Source: Nesterenkonia alkaliphila (GTDB taxonomy: Bacteria > Actinomycetota > Actinomycetes > Actinomycetales > Micrococcaceae). From it: a stretch of DNA of 40,051 bases. A program made the position numbers and the translations under genes. Shown in pieces: positions 7,933 through 16,149 of the stretch. The notes below the pieces were generated by a model, which saw only the letters and a list, made by a program, of their open reading frames with translations, was not told the origin of the DNA and searched no databases. Location: positions 1 to 40,051 of the forward strand of contig NZ_WRPM01000070.1 of the NCBI RefSeq assembly GCF_009758175.1, written 5' to 3'. Each line of letters begins with the position of its first letter. Position 1 is the stretch's first letter.

Positions 7933-9434
7933 CAGGGGCCTGCCTCGGCGTCTTCGTCGTTTTCGAGTGTGGTGATGATCTGATCGAGGTTTCCCAGGAC
8001 CTGCTGGTTCATCTCGATCAGTCGCTGTTGGCCGCGTGCTTCGGCGGCGGTGATGATCTCCACGGTCTGCTTACGATGTTGACGGTGCTCGGGCAGGAAC
8101 TCGGCGGTGGTGATGAACATCGGGCAGCTCAGGCACGCGTTCGCATGCGGGCAGGACTGTTGGACCGGTAGCCCGCAATAGCCGTTGGGTAGGGCCTGGG
8201 TAGCTCGTCCGACGCGCTGTTTGGCCCAGGCCGCCTCAGCCAAGGGGCCGTCCGGGTCGAGGGTGACGGTCTCACCCTGGATATTGACCTTGCGTGCGGC
8301 TTCCCAATGCCGCCGGATCGTGGTGTCACTGAGCCGAGCATAGTGGGCAGTCATGGCGTGGGAGTCGTGATCGAGGATCCGGCGGACCACCTCTTGGGGA
8401 ACATCTTGGTTGATCAATCGGGTGCCCAGGGTGTGCCGGAAGCTGTGGGGAACCACACGGACGGTGTCGCCGTGTTCGTCACGGACATCACAGCGCTTCA
8501 GCCACCGGTGCAGCGCCTTACGGTAGACCCCGTCAGCAACTGGCACGTCACCGTTTCCGTTTCGTGTGGCGCGTGGGAACAGCACCGGCGCACCATCCGG
8601 CCATTCCTGGTGCACGCGGCGACGCTGGGCGGTGATGGCCTCCGTAAGGTCCTCGTCGATGGGCACCAACGCCTCACGTTTCATCTTGTGGTTGAGGTAA
8701 CGCAGGTAGGGGGCACCATCCTGGTCATGTATAACGCAGTCAGTTGGCAACTGGACAGTGTCGGTGATGCGCAGTCCGCAGCGCATCAAGATCAGTGTGA
8801 TCAGCTCATAGGAGGGGTTGTTCCACTTCGCCATGTTCTCCGGGTCCTCCAGCTGGGCCATCACAGCCTCACTCAGCGCCCGGGGCAGCCGCGCGCCCTC
8901 TTTTGGGATGTCTTCGCTGTAGAACGTCACCGTCGAGGGCAGCGAGTCATCCCATCCGTGTTGCCGGATCGTGGTGAAGAACAGGTTCAGCTGACCGATC
9001 AGCATCCGGTGAGTCACGGTGCCGGCGTACCGGGAGTGCACTTCCGCGAGGTAACGCTCCAGCAGTTCTCGGTCCAGGTCGCCTAGCCCCTGAACAGCTG
9101 GGGCGATGTTGGTCAGGAACTGCCCGAAGGAAGTGACCGCACGGGTACCGATGGAGACACTGCCCGCACCAAGACCGGAAGAGAAGCGCCACCTGGCCCA
9201 GCGTTTCGCCAAAGCCTTCAACCAGAACTGTGGGATCCCCTCGAAAGAGACGCGCGCCAGCTGACGGTCTCTGATTCCGAGCTCACGGAGCTGCCAGGTG
9301 TCCTTGTCGTATTCGAAATCCCACGCGCTGGCCCGCCGCGTTGTGTGTCCTCGGTCGCGCTCTGTTCTCGGTGGTTGCTGCGTTGTCAGCGGGAGTGGTT
9401 CGCTCACAGTTTCATCTCTCGGTCGGTGAACCAT
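7932..9434 (-). CDS. Tyrosine recombinase, TnpB-like (Tn554 type)
   Basis: A 500-aa site-specific recombinase. The catalytic set is visible: Arg in LILMRCGLRITD, HSFRH for the H-x-x-R pair, and ILDHDSHAMTAHYARL carrying the second His and the nucleophilic Tyr. The C-terminal extension holds a Cys cluster (CGLPVQQSCPHANACLSCPM) that probably binds zinc, as in TnpB of this group. The start at 9434 overlaps the end of the TnpA-like gene by 31 bases. It acts on the DNA ends of the element together with TnpA. Confidence 0.88.
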   Translation of the reverse strand: MVHRPRDETVSEPLPLTTQQPPRTERDRGHTTRRASAWDFEYDKDTWQLRELGIRDRQLARVSFEGIPQFWLKALAKRWARWRFSSGLGAGSVSIGTRAVTSFGQFLTNIAPAVQGLGDLDRELLERYLAEVHSRYAGTVTHRMLIGQLNLFFTTIRQHGWDDSLPSTVTFYSEDIPKEGARLPRALSEAVMAQLEDPENMAKWNNPSYELITLILMRCGLRITDTVQLPTDCVIHDQDGAPYLRYLNHKMKREALVPIDEDLTEAITAQRRRVHQEWPDGAPVLFPRATRNGNGDVPVADGVYRKALHRWLKRCDVRDEHGDTVRVVPHSFRHTLGTRLINQDVPQEVVRRILDHDSHAMTAHYARLSDTTIRRHWEAARKVNIQGETVTLDPDGPLAEAAWAKQRVGRATQALPNGYCGLPVQQSCPHANACLSCPMFITTAEFLPEHRQHRKQTVEIITAAEARGQQRLIEMNQQVLGNLDQIITTLENDEDAEAGP

Positions 9435-10513
9435 CCCGCTTCCTTCAGTGACTTGCGGGCGTCCTCGGCGCTGAGGTGTCCGTAGACCGCGTAAGTGGTG
9501 GTGATATCAGCATGACCCAGGAGCTTGGAGACCACCTCTATCGAAACCCCGTCACGCAGCATCTTGGTCGCGGCAGTATGCCGGTACCAGTGCGGATCGA
9601 AATCAATCCCGGTGCGCTGCCGTAGCCGCTTCACCAGGTCATAGACCGCCGTATACGTCAACGGATGGCCGTAGGGTCGGCCCCAGAGGTTGACGAAGAC
9701 ATAGTCAGAGTCCAGGTCGCCGTACTCCAGGTGAAGATAATCAGCATAGAGCCGGACAAGCTCTGCACTCACCGGGATAGTCCGCCGGTTCCGTGACTTG
9801 GACCGGGCACCGTTGTCATTGACCCGAGGCCGCACCGTGATCTGGGCCTCGGCTGCAGCGATATCCTCATGCCGCAGCCCCAGCGCCTCCCCGATCCGCA
9901 TCCCGGTGTCAAAGAGTACGGCGAAGAGGAATCGGTCGCGTAGATGGTCACAGGCATCAAGTATCGCCTGGGCTTCAGCGGTGGTGAGCACACGGGGAAG
10001 CTTGCGCTCGGCTCTTAGCGAGATGGTCCGCCGTGGCTGCGGGGCGCTCTTGCTGATGTGGTGCAAAAACGGCTTCCACCCCGAGCTTCGTCTTCCGGGT
10101 GGCTGCCATGTCCTGAGCAGTTCTCCCAGGTCGATGCCGTGGCGGGCAGCGTGCTGATAAAACGCGCTCAGCGCGGAGAGCTTCCGGTTGACCGTCACCT
10201 CAGTGCAGTGATGCCCCACCGACGGCAGGATCGAGACCTTTCCCTCGCGTAGCCCGGGCGGACGGCGCAGCCAGGCCACGAACTCTCCGATGTTCTCCAA
10301 ATGCACCGCACGCCAATCCAGGCCCTCAGCAGCCAGGAACTCAAACCAATCCTTCAAATCATGGGCGTAAGCTTTGACCGTATTCGGTGACCGCTCAATC
10401 TGGGTCAAATACGCCAAATACCGATCGACCGCAGCCACCGGGGCACCATCACCGCCCAGCACCGTCCACGACTCCAGCCCATCGACAGGAGAAACTACAC
10501 GCTGGACGGTCAC
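9404..10513 (-). CDS. Tyrosine recombinase, TnpA-like (Tn554 type)
   Basis: A 369-aa site-specific recombinase. The N-terminal SAM-like core-binding domain (YLAYLTQIERSPNTVKAYAH) is followed by the catalytic domain with DTGMRIGEALGL (Arg), HWYRHTAATKML (H-x-x-R) and LLGHADITTTYAVYGHL (His and Tyr nucleophile). The GTG at 10513 is chosen since GGGAGG lies 4-9 bases upstream; a longer frame to 10657 lacks a ribosome site. It is the first gene of the trio, near one end of the element, as in Tn554. Confidence 0.88.
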   Translation of the reverse strand: MTVQRVVSPVDGLESWTVLGGDGAPVAAVDRYLAYLTQIERSPNTVKAYAHDLKDWFEFLAAEGLDWRAVHLENIGEFVAWLRRPPGLREGKVSILPSVGHHCTEVTVNRKLSALSAFYQHAARHGIDLGELLRTWQPPGRRSSGWKPFLHHISKSAPQPRRTISLRAERKLPRVLTTAEAQAILDACDHLRDRFLFAVLFDTGMRIGEALGLRHEDIAAAEAQITVRPRVNDNGARSKSRNRRTIPVSAELVRLYADYLHLEYGDLDSDYVFVNLWGRPYGHPLTYTAVYDLVKRLRQRTGIDFDPHWYRHTAATKMLRDGVSIEVVSKLLGHADITTTYAVYGHLSAEDARKSLKEAGWFTDREMKL

Positions 10514-10601
10514 CTGTCCTCCCGGCGGGGTATTGTGCGCGCAAGCGCCAGCGACTGCTTCTGGCGTGCCGGTAGCATGCTGCGGTGCGGATGCGCCGCC
10601 C

Positions 10602-10637
10602 AATGACGAGCGACGGTGAGGGAGGCCAATCGTCATT
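10602..10637. repeat. Inverted repeat near the TnpA-side end
   Basis: AATGACGA (10602-10609) and TCGTCATT (10630-10637) are perfect inverted copies 20 bases apart, in the 140-base gap between the TnpA-like start and the end of mqo. It could be a recombinase binding site at the end of the Tn554-type module or a terminator of mqo. There is no T-run. The role is inferred from position only. Confidence 0.4.
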
Positions 10638-10653
10638 CGCCGCGCGTCGGGGC

Positions 10654-12153
10654 TCATCCGAGCCTGTCCGGCCTAGATGTGAGATCGAGGGCACTGGCAG
10701 TCCGTTCGAAGCTCGCGCTTACGTCGTCCGCGTCCCACGTGGTCCTCTCGAATCCTGGGACCGCGGTTGCGATCGTGCTTTTCCAGGTTCTCTGCCATCG
10801 ATCGGTAAAGCACTCTCTGAGGAGATTAAGCATGATCGGAACAGCGGTTGAGGCCCCTGGTGAGGCACCAAGTAGCCCGGAAATTGAATGGTCCGCGTTG
10901 GTAACCACTTCCGTTCCTTGACGGAGGACACCGATGTTTTTCTTGTCGGGCGTGACCAGTTGCGCGCGTTGACCAGCGAGGATGAGCTCCCACTGTTCGA
11001 ACGCCGCCGAAGGGTAGAACCGTTGCAGCTGGGCGAATTTTTTCTTCGGGCTGGCGGCAAGCTCTTTGATCAGGTAGCGCACTAGCGACAGGTTCTGGAG
11101 GCCTGCGGCTGTGATGACATGGAGGTTGTGCCACCGGAGGGTCGTGAAGAAGTCAGTGAGCTTGCCATGCTTGAGTAGTTTCGTGCTGAACGTCGCGTAT
11201 GGGCCGAAAAGGAGATGGCTTTGGCCCTCAACGATTCGCTTGTCGAGATGCGGGACTGACATCGGTGGGGCACCTATCGCTGCTTGGCCGTAGACTTTAG
11301 CGTCGTGCCTGACGGCGACCTCCGGGGTTGAACACCGGTAGAACGCCGCACCGACAGGTAGGACTCCATATCCGCGGACCTCGGGCAGACGCGCGCGCTG
11401 GAGCAGTCGCAGAGCGAATCCACCGGCACCGACGAAGACATGCCGTCCCTGGATCGTGAACCGCCCACGGGGAGCACTCCTGCCTGATACGAGCCAGCGG
11501 CCACCCGGTTGCTGACCCAGTGAACTTACGTCGTGACCGAGTAGGACCTTCCCGCCTCTGTCGGTGATGATGCTGGTGAGCGCACGGGTCAAGGCACCGA
11601 AGTCAACGTCGGTGCCATGAACGTGGCGAGTTGCGGCGATCGGCCCATCATCGACTCGCCCTTCCATGATCAGAGGTGCCCAGTTGGCTATCCTCGCTGG
11701 ATCTTCGGAGTATTCGAGTCCAGCGAAGAACGGATCGGTAATCAGCGTCTGATACCGCTGCCGCAGATAGTCCACGCCCCGCCTGTCGAACACCACATCC
11801 ATATGCGGACTGGTATGGATGAACTCGCTGGGATCGAGCAGGCCTGACTCCACCAGGTGCGCCCACCATTGTCTGGTGATGTGGAATTGCCGGGCGATCT
11901 CGGCCGGTTTGCTGCCATCAGTCGGGTCGGGCATGTAGTTCAGCTCGCTAAACCCAGAGTGACCGGTGCCGGCGTTGTTCCAGGGGTCGCTGCTCTCGGT
12001 CGCAAGTGAATTTGACCTCTCCAGCAGAACGATGCGCCAATCGGGCTGAAGAAGAGTGATCATCGCTCCCAAAGTCGCCGACATGATCCCACCGCCGATG
12101 AGGACGATGTCGGCCTCTTCGACATTGTCTGCTGTTCGCCGTCGTCCGCCCAT
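10654..12153 (-). CDS. mqo: Malate:quinone oxidoreductase
   Basis: A 499-aa FAD-dependent, membrane-associated enzyme that oxidises malate to oxaloacetate and passes electrons to quinone, linking the TCA cycle to respiration. The FAD-binding start ADIVLIGGGIMSATLGAMI lies at about residues 14-32. Family blocks WNNAGTGHSGFSELNYMP, VFVGAGGFALRLLQ, HLLFGPYATF and LLGASPGASTAVPIML are all present. Length fits. The ATG at 12153 is preferred; an open frame further upstream runs into the divergent LysR promoter. Divergence from a LysR gene suggests regulation by it. Confidence 0.95.
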   Translation of the reverse strand: MGGRRRTADNVEEADIVLIGGGIMSATLGAMITLLQPDWRIVLLERSNSLATESSDPWNNAGTGHSGFSELNYMPDPTDGSKPAEIARQFHITRQWWAHLVESGLLDPSEFIHTSPHMDVVFDRRGVDYLRQRYQTLITDPFFAGLEYSEDPARIANWAPLIMEGRVDDGPIAATRHVHGTDVDFGALTRALTSIITDRGGKVLLGHDVSSLGQQPGGRWLVSGRSAPRGRFTIQGRHVFVGAGGFALRLLQRARLPEVRGYGVLPVGAAFYRCSTPEVAVRHDAKVYGQAAIGAPPMSVPHLDKRIVEGQSHLLFGPYATFSTKLLKHGKLTDFFTTLRWHNLHVITAAGLQNLSLVRYLIKELAASPKKKFAQLQRFYPSAAFEQWELILAGQRAQLVTPDKKNIGVLRQGTEVVTNADHSISGLLGASPGASTAVPIMLNLLRECFTDRWQRTWKSTIATAVPGFERTTWDADDVSASFERTASALDLTSRPDRLG

Positions 12154-12237
12154 GGTGTGGCCCTTTCCTGAAGCTGCATCTGGTGATCCCACCGTCGCGC
12201 AACATTGAACGTTCCGTCCAATGCATCGATGGGCAGA

Positions 12238-12243
12238 TATAAT
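12238..12243 (+). promoter_or_regulatory. -10 box of the LysR gene, probably leaderless
   Basis: TATAAT ends 6 bases before the ATG at 12250, so transcription would start at or next to the start codon and the mRNA would be leaderless, which is common in actinobacteria. No clear ribosome site precedes the ATG. The 96-base divergent gap to mqo also holds GAACGTTC (12207-12214), a palindrome that may belong to a LysR operator. Confidence 0.55.
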
Positions 12244-12249
12244 CCGAAT

Positions 12250-13137
12250 ATGGATGAATTGATGAAAAGTCTGGCTCCACAGCTTCGTGCACTCACGGAG
12301 GTCGCGGCTCAAGGCGGTCACATGACTGGAGCTGCTTCTGCGCTCGGGATCCCGCAGTCATCAATGAGCCGACGCATCCACGCGCTTGAAGAGACCCTGC
12401 ATATGCCACTGCTGATTCGAGAGGGCAGGACGGTGCGTCTTACCCCGTCTGCTCTGAGACTCGCGCAGCTCGTCCGAGTCTCGCTCCACGAAATCGAGAT
12501 GTCTATTGCGCAGGTCACCGAGACTGCCGACCCAGACCACGGCACGGTCCGTTTCGGGTTCCCGCTGACAATGGGGTCAGGCGCCGTGCCCGACATGCTG
12601 GCCGAGTTCAACCTGAAACATCCCGGCATACGCCTTCAACTCAAACAAGCGCACGGCTCTGCCCTGATCGAAGACCTCCGGAATGGAGGACTTGACCTTG
12701 CAATCACTATCCCGCCACCAACAGACCTCGAACACACCATTCTCACTACTCAGCAGATAAACGCCGTGCTACCCGAAGACCACCCCCTTGCAAACCGCGC
12801 ATGCATCCAGCTCGAGGACCTTGAGGGAGCGCGCTTTATCGCCAATCCCAGCAGCTACAACCTGCGCCAACTCACCGAACGCTGGTGCCGTCGCGCCGGT
12901 TACGAACCGAACATCGGGATCGAGATCACCGAGTTCGCAACTATCCGCGAACTGATCAGTCGTGGACTCGGTGTGGCCCTCCTGCCACACAGTAATCGGC
13001 GTGTTGACGGAACCCTCGAGGTCCCACTCATTGGCGAAGACCACACCCGCAAAATTGCCCTGACATCGGCAACGCTAACTCAGACTGCGGTTACTCAGCG
13101 CCTCAACGACTTCATCCTGGCCCGTGGTCTCAGTTAA
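12250..13137 (+). CDS. LysR-family transcriptional regulator
   Basis: A 295-aa regulator. The N-terminal winged HTH (LRALTEVAAQGGHMTGAASA, then IPQSSMSRRIHALEE) covers about residues 8-66 and the effector-binding domain (GTVRFGFPLTMGSG onward, PDMLAEFNLKHPGIRLQL) covers about 90-290. It is divergent from mqo with 96 bases between the starts, the classic arrangement for a LysR regulator and its target; malate or a related acid as inducer is only a guess. A TTG at 12205 is in frame but would place the start upstream of the -10 box, so ATG 12250 is used. Confidence 0.92.
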   Translation: MDELMKSLAPQLRALTEVAAQGGHMTGAASALGIPQSSMSRRIHALEETLHMPLLIREGRTVRLTPSALRLAQLVRVSLHEIEMSIAQVTETADPDHGTVRFGFPLTMGSGAVPDMLAEFNLKHPGIRLQLKQAHGSALIEDLRNGGLDLAITIPPPTDLEHTILTTQQINAVLPEDHPLANRACIQLEDLEGARFIANPSSYNLRQLTERWCRRAGYEPNIGIEITEFATIRELISRGLGVALLPHSNRRVDGTLEVPLIGEDHTRKIALTSATLTQTAVTQRLNDFILARGLS

Positions 13138-13442
13138 CTGAAAAATCCCCCACATTAGAAGGAACTACGCATCGTGCACGACAAGTACACCGCGCTCTCG
13201 AACCATCAACTTCGTATGGCACACCACGGAGCGAGCAAATGAGCGCCGAGTACCGAGATCAAACACCTCGGAGAGTTCCGTCAAAACTGCGCTCATCCAG
13301 ACAGCCATTACTGCAGCGGCGTGGACACCGTCCACAACAGAAAACTGCACGTCAAGACAAACCACAGCCACTCAACTGAAGATAACCACCGATAAGGGGC
13401 TTTAAACCTCGGGGAGGCCCTCCGGAATTCCCTTGGCGCCAC
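13138..13442. other. Gene-free stretch at the presumed edge of the integrated element
   Basis: No convincing gene. A 68-residue open frame on the minus strand (13165-13371) has no recognisable features. The sequence is less GC-rich than its surroundings. This interval lies between the LysR gene and the excisionase-like genes and is one place where an attachment site could lie, but no matching core repeat was found at the other side by eye. Confidence 0.4.
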
Positions 13443-13763
13443 TCAAGGGTTAGTTCGCTTGGTTCGTTCCTCTTGGGAAGCGATGGCTTCTTCCATCAGC
13501 AGCTGAATGTAGCTCTGTTGTCGCACCGGTGGGTCATCCCCGTGGAACTGATCCCACTTCTCCGCGATGGCTACTTGGTCTTGCGGGGAGAATCGTATGA
13601 GACTGCCTTGCCGATGGCAGGGCCATGCTCCACGGTTCGCTTTGGCGATGACTTTCTTAATCGGGTGGGAGTACCTTGCAGCGAGCTCCTGGGCTGTGAC
13701 CCATCGTGCCGATTCCGCTACACGGGATGGGGCGTGGCCTGATGTTCTCTCAGAAGGCGTCAT
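13443..13763 (-). CDS. Excisionase-like HTH protein, copy 2
   Basis: A 106-aa protein with a MerR/HTH_17-like fold: WVTAQELAARYSHPIKKVIA, then GAWPCHRQGSLIRFSPQDQ (about residues 22-66). This is the pattern of small recombination directionality factors and DNA-binding proteins of mobile elements. It is paralogous to the preceding gene, sharing WPCHR-x-G and IRFSP. Its ATG lies 12 bases inside the end of that gene (14-base overlap), so the two are coupled. The extended helical tail (LLMEEAIASQEERTKRTNP) lacks a known role. Confidence 0.7.
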   Translation of the reverse strand: MTPSERTSGHAPSRVAESARWVTAQELAARYSHPIKKVIAKANRGAWPCHRQGSLIRFSPQDQVAIAEKWDQFHGDDPPVRQQSYIQLLMEEAIASQEERTKRTNP

Positions 13764-14043
13764 TGAGGAGCTTCTTGATTCGTTCTCGTCGAAGCGCGTT
13801 CTGCTTCCGGGCGGGCAACTCCGGCTGGTTGGATTTCCACATATCGCGAATGACCTGCTGATCGTCTGGCGAGAAGCGAATGGTGCGGCCTAAGCGATGG
13901 CAGGGCCATTCTCCGCTCGTGATGCGATCCCTGACTGCTGTTTGCGACATCGAGTACAGATCAGCCAAGTCGGAGACTGTCGCCCATCGCTGCATGAGCT
14001 CGTGTTCGTCCAGACAGCGGTCACTATTGCGCTGAGTCATCAC
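13750..14043 (-). CDS. Excisionase-like HTH protein, copy 1
   Basis: A 97-aa protein with an HTH_17-like DNA-binding domain: WATVSDLADLYSMSQTAVRD followed by GEWPCHRLGRTIRFSPDDQ. It lies 80 bases downstream of the integrase in the same direction and overlaps its paralogue downstream. Integrase-proximal proteins of this type usually set the direction of recombination (excision), but this cannot be proven from sequence. The tail AFLLKKIRERRLANQ-like region (read here as NALRRERIKKLLNDAF) is basic and helical. Confidence 0.7.
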   Translation of the reverse strand: MMTQRNSDRCLDEHELMQRWATVSDLADLYSMSQTAVRDRITSGEWPCHRLGRTIRFSPDDQQVIRDMWKSNQPELPARKQNALRRERIKKLLNDAF

Positions 14044-14123
14044 TCCCGATTCTCCCAGCTACGGCTAGAGCAGAGAACCGCAGTGAACCAACGTTCTCAG
14101 GTGAGTGACCTGATCCTAGGTAG

Positions 14124-15485
14124 TCAGCCAACGCGGCGTTGCTTCCACTCGTCGAAGTCGACAACTGTCGCGTCACCGGCGGTTGCTTCTTCGATGTCCA
14201 TTACTGACTGCGGATCAGGGTCCTCTGGCGGCTTTGGCTCAGCCCAGAGGGCATTGCCGACCTGCGCTGCGACGTCACGCTTCATGTCGTCGAGCACGTG
14301 CTGGTACCGGTCCAACATGGCCCGCTGGCTCCAGCCCATGAGGTCCATCACGACACGGGCATCGATGCCGAGCGTCAGCATCATTGTGGCTGAGACGTGC
14401 CGTGCGTCATGAAGCCGGCGGTGGCCAACTCCGCACTCCTCCAGGAGTGCTTCCCACCGCCTCCAATCACTTTCAGGACGGTGCGGACGACCGTTCAGCT
14501 GGCAGAAGACAAGGTCAACGGTGACGCCGTTCGGATCTGTATATTGCTGACGCCGCTCACCCTCAGCTGCATTCAGGGCCAGATGCTCTGCATGAAGTTT
14601 CTTCAGGTGCTTCAGCACCTGCTTGGGGACGGGGACACTCCGTCGCCCAGCCTGCGACTTTGGAGTTCCGAAGAAGAGGCCGCCACCATGCCTGGATGGG
14701 CAGAGGTGCGGTCCCTTCGCGGGGCAGCGGCTACGGTCATCACATCCGTGCCGCCATTTCTTGGGGTAGAGAGTCCGACGAAGGTCAATTTGACCGCTGT
14801 CAAGGTCCACTGCATCCCAGCCCAACCCCAGAATTTCACCTTGCCGGGGCCCATAGGTGAGCGCGATCATCCAGCGTGCGGCCTCAGATGGCGGCAATGT
14901 CTCTGCATGAGCGATGATCTTCCGAGCATCTTCTGGGGTGAAGGTTGGCGGCACAAAGGCCTCGTCGGAGCGGCCCGAAGGTGCATCAACCTTCAGCAGG
15001 GGATTGGAGCCGAGCCTTCCCCGCTTCACTGCTGCTTTGAAAGCGCCGTTGAGGATGCGGTGAAGCTGGAGCACTGAAGCAACGGCCTTTCCCTCAGCCC
15101 GCTTACGTGCGTAGAAAGTCTCAATATGCTCAGGGTTGAGCTTGTCCAGCTTGGTTCGGGCCAGTTTTGTGTTTTTCAGCCAGGCGATCTTCGCCTCGTA
15201 GCCCTCCAGGGTGCTGTCCCTCAACGTCTCCTTCTTGATGACGTAGAGCCAATGGTCCAGCCATTCTTGGAGAGTGGGGGCGGAACCGATGGTGACGGCG
15301 CCGTCTTCGACTTGACGGATGAGGTCGCGTCGGGCTGCAGTGCAGAGGGCCTGAGTTCTGCCGTAGACCGGCTTTCGGATGCGCTTTCCGGTAATCGGGT
15401 CAGTGCCGACGGTGACATCGGCCCTCCAGCGTCCTTTGCTGACTTGGTAAGGCTTAGAGCCCTCCCCGTTTGCTCGACGTCCCAT
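14124..15485 (-). CDS. int: Tyrosine integrase
   Basis: A 453-aa phage/plasmid-type integrase. An N-terminal arm-binding domain (GRWRADVTVGTDPITGKRIR) precedes a SAM-like domain (TLQEWLDHWLYVIKKETLRD) and the catalytic domain with TYGPRQGEILGL (Arg), RLHDARHVSATMM (H-x-x-R) and MGWSQRAMLDRYQHV (Trp in the second His place, then the Tyr nucleophile). A Cys-containing insert (HGCDDRSRCPAKGPHLCPSR) interrupts the catalytic domain, as in many actinobacterial integrases. The ATG at 15485 overlaps the XRE stop codon (TGATG), so the two are co-translated. It presumably integrates the element spanning about 13.4-30 kb. Confidence 0.93.
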   Translation of the reverse strand: MGRRANGEGSKPYQVSKGRWRADVTVGTDPITGKRIRKPVYGRTQALCTAARRDLIRQVEDGAVTIGSAPTLQEWLDHWLYVIKKETLRDSTLEGYEAKIAWLKNTKLARTKLDKLNPEHIETFYARKRAEGKAVASVLQLHRILNGAFKAAVKRGRLGSNPLLKVDAPSGRSDEAFVPPTFTPEDARKIIAHAETLPPSEAARWMIALTYGPRQGEILGLGWDAVDLDSGQIDLRRTLYPKKWRHGCDDRSRCPAKGPHLCPSRHGGGLFFGTPKSQAGRRSVPVPKQVLKHLKKLHAEHLALNAAEGERRQQYTDPNGVTVDLVFCQLNGRPHRPESDWRRWEALLEECGVGHRRLHDARHVSATMMLTLGIDARVVMDLMGWSQRAMLDRYQHVLDDMKRDVAAQVGNALWAEPKPPEDPDPQSVMDIEEATAGDATVVDFDEWKQRRVG

Positions 15486-15874
15486 CACTCACCTCGCTGC
15501 TGAACCCACTGGCGGTAGATCTCTCGGATTTCTGCTTCATCGGGAGATACTTCGGACGGAGGAGTCATGTCACGAAGGAACTGGACGACGAAGTCTGAAG
15601 CGAAGCGCTCGAGGTGCTTCTCTGTCTCGTAAATCTGCAGTGCACGAAGGAAAAGCCCGTGTGCTCCCAGGCTGAGAACATCTCCCACTTCCTCGAGATC
15701 GTTCACGTTCCAAGTGACGGCGTCATTTAAGCGTTCAGAGACATAACTGCGTGACTTGCCTAGACGCTCTGCGAGCTCGCTTTGGGTGATCTTCCGGTCG
15801 TTGATTTCTGAGCGGACAAGCTTCGACACGGCCTTCGACAGCGGCCCTGGGGGCAACGATGGTCTCGACTTCAT
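15485..15874 (-). CDS. XRE-type HTH regulator coupled to the integrase
   Basis: A 129-aa protein. The HTH lies at about residues 24-55 (DRKITQSELAERLGKSRSYV followed by SERLNDAV), with a helical C-terminal half ending YRQWVQQRGE. ATG 15874 is favoured over ATG 15904, which has no ribosome site, though GTGGA upstream is also weak. The frame stays open a long way upstream without coding character. It overlaps the integrase start by one base. A copy of the TCCGGACACT motif lies 66 bases upstream of the start, so autoregulation is plausible. Confidence 0.78.
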   Translation of the reverse strand: MKSRPSLPPGPLSKAVSKLVRSEINDRKITQSELAERLGKSRSYVSERLNDAVTWNVNDLEEVGDVLSLGAHGLFLRALQIYETEKHLERFASDFVVQFLRDMTPPSEVSPDEAEIREIYRQWVQQRGE

Positions 15875-15939
15875 GGATTCCACTGTAATGGGCTCTGCAG
15901 CCATTTGGCAGCAGATATGAGAGTGAGACTTGAATGTTT

Positions 15940-15949
15940 TCCGGACACT
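15940..15949 (+). promoter_or_regulatory. TCCGGACACT motif, copy 1 (upstream of XRE/int)
   Basis: TCCGGACACT, 66 bases upstream of the XRE start. The same ten bases recur at 16660-16670 (complement), 16742-16752 and 23957-23967 (complement). This copy has TT in place of C after the core. It is proposed as an operator of the element-encoded XRE regulator; the assignment is inferred from recurrence and position. Confidence 0.45.
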
Positions 15950-16149
15950 TTGTAGCGAAATTAGGGGGCATGGGGCATTCCCGGGCATCCTGAAGTGACG
16001 CCAAAAGCGACATTTCAAATAGTGAGACTGAAGATAGAAGTCGGACAGCGTCTCCGGGTGTCCCCGCTTCCGCCTTCGGAAACTTGGCCTCGCGATAACG
16101 GTGCCCCACGGATCCCAACGACCAACGGCTCCTGAATTTCCCCGCGACC

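Larger units (their letters stand above)
7540..10637 (-). mobile_element. Tn554-type recombinase trio module
   Basis: Three overlapping genes on one strand (TnpA-like, TnpB-like, DUF6262/TnpC-like) make the complete transposition module of a Tn554-type element. Such elements use tyrosine recombinases, do not make target duplications and carry cargo beyond tnpC, so the true end on the low-coordinate side is uncertain and could lie as far as the 387-aa gene or the XRE/ImmA pair. The high-coordinate end lies between 10514 and the end of mqo at 10654. The given limits cover only what can be seen. Confidence 0.7.

Noticed and set aside
13165-13371. A 68-codon minus-strand frame after the LysR gene
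   Set aside because: No ribosome site, no recognisable domain and a position at the presumed edge of the element.
13390-13412. A possible att core shared with 30009-30027 (ATAAGGGGCTTTAAA against ATAAGAGGGGTTAAA)
   Set aside because: The match is imperfect and A/G-rich; without an exact core of about 15 bases it cannot be called an attachment site.
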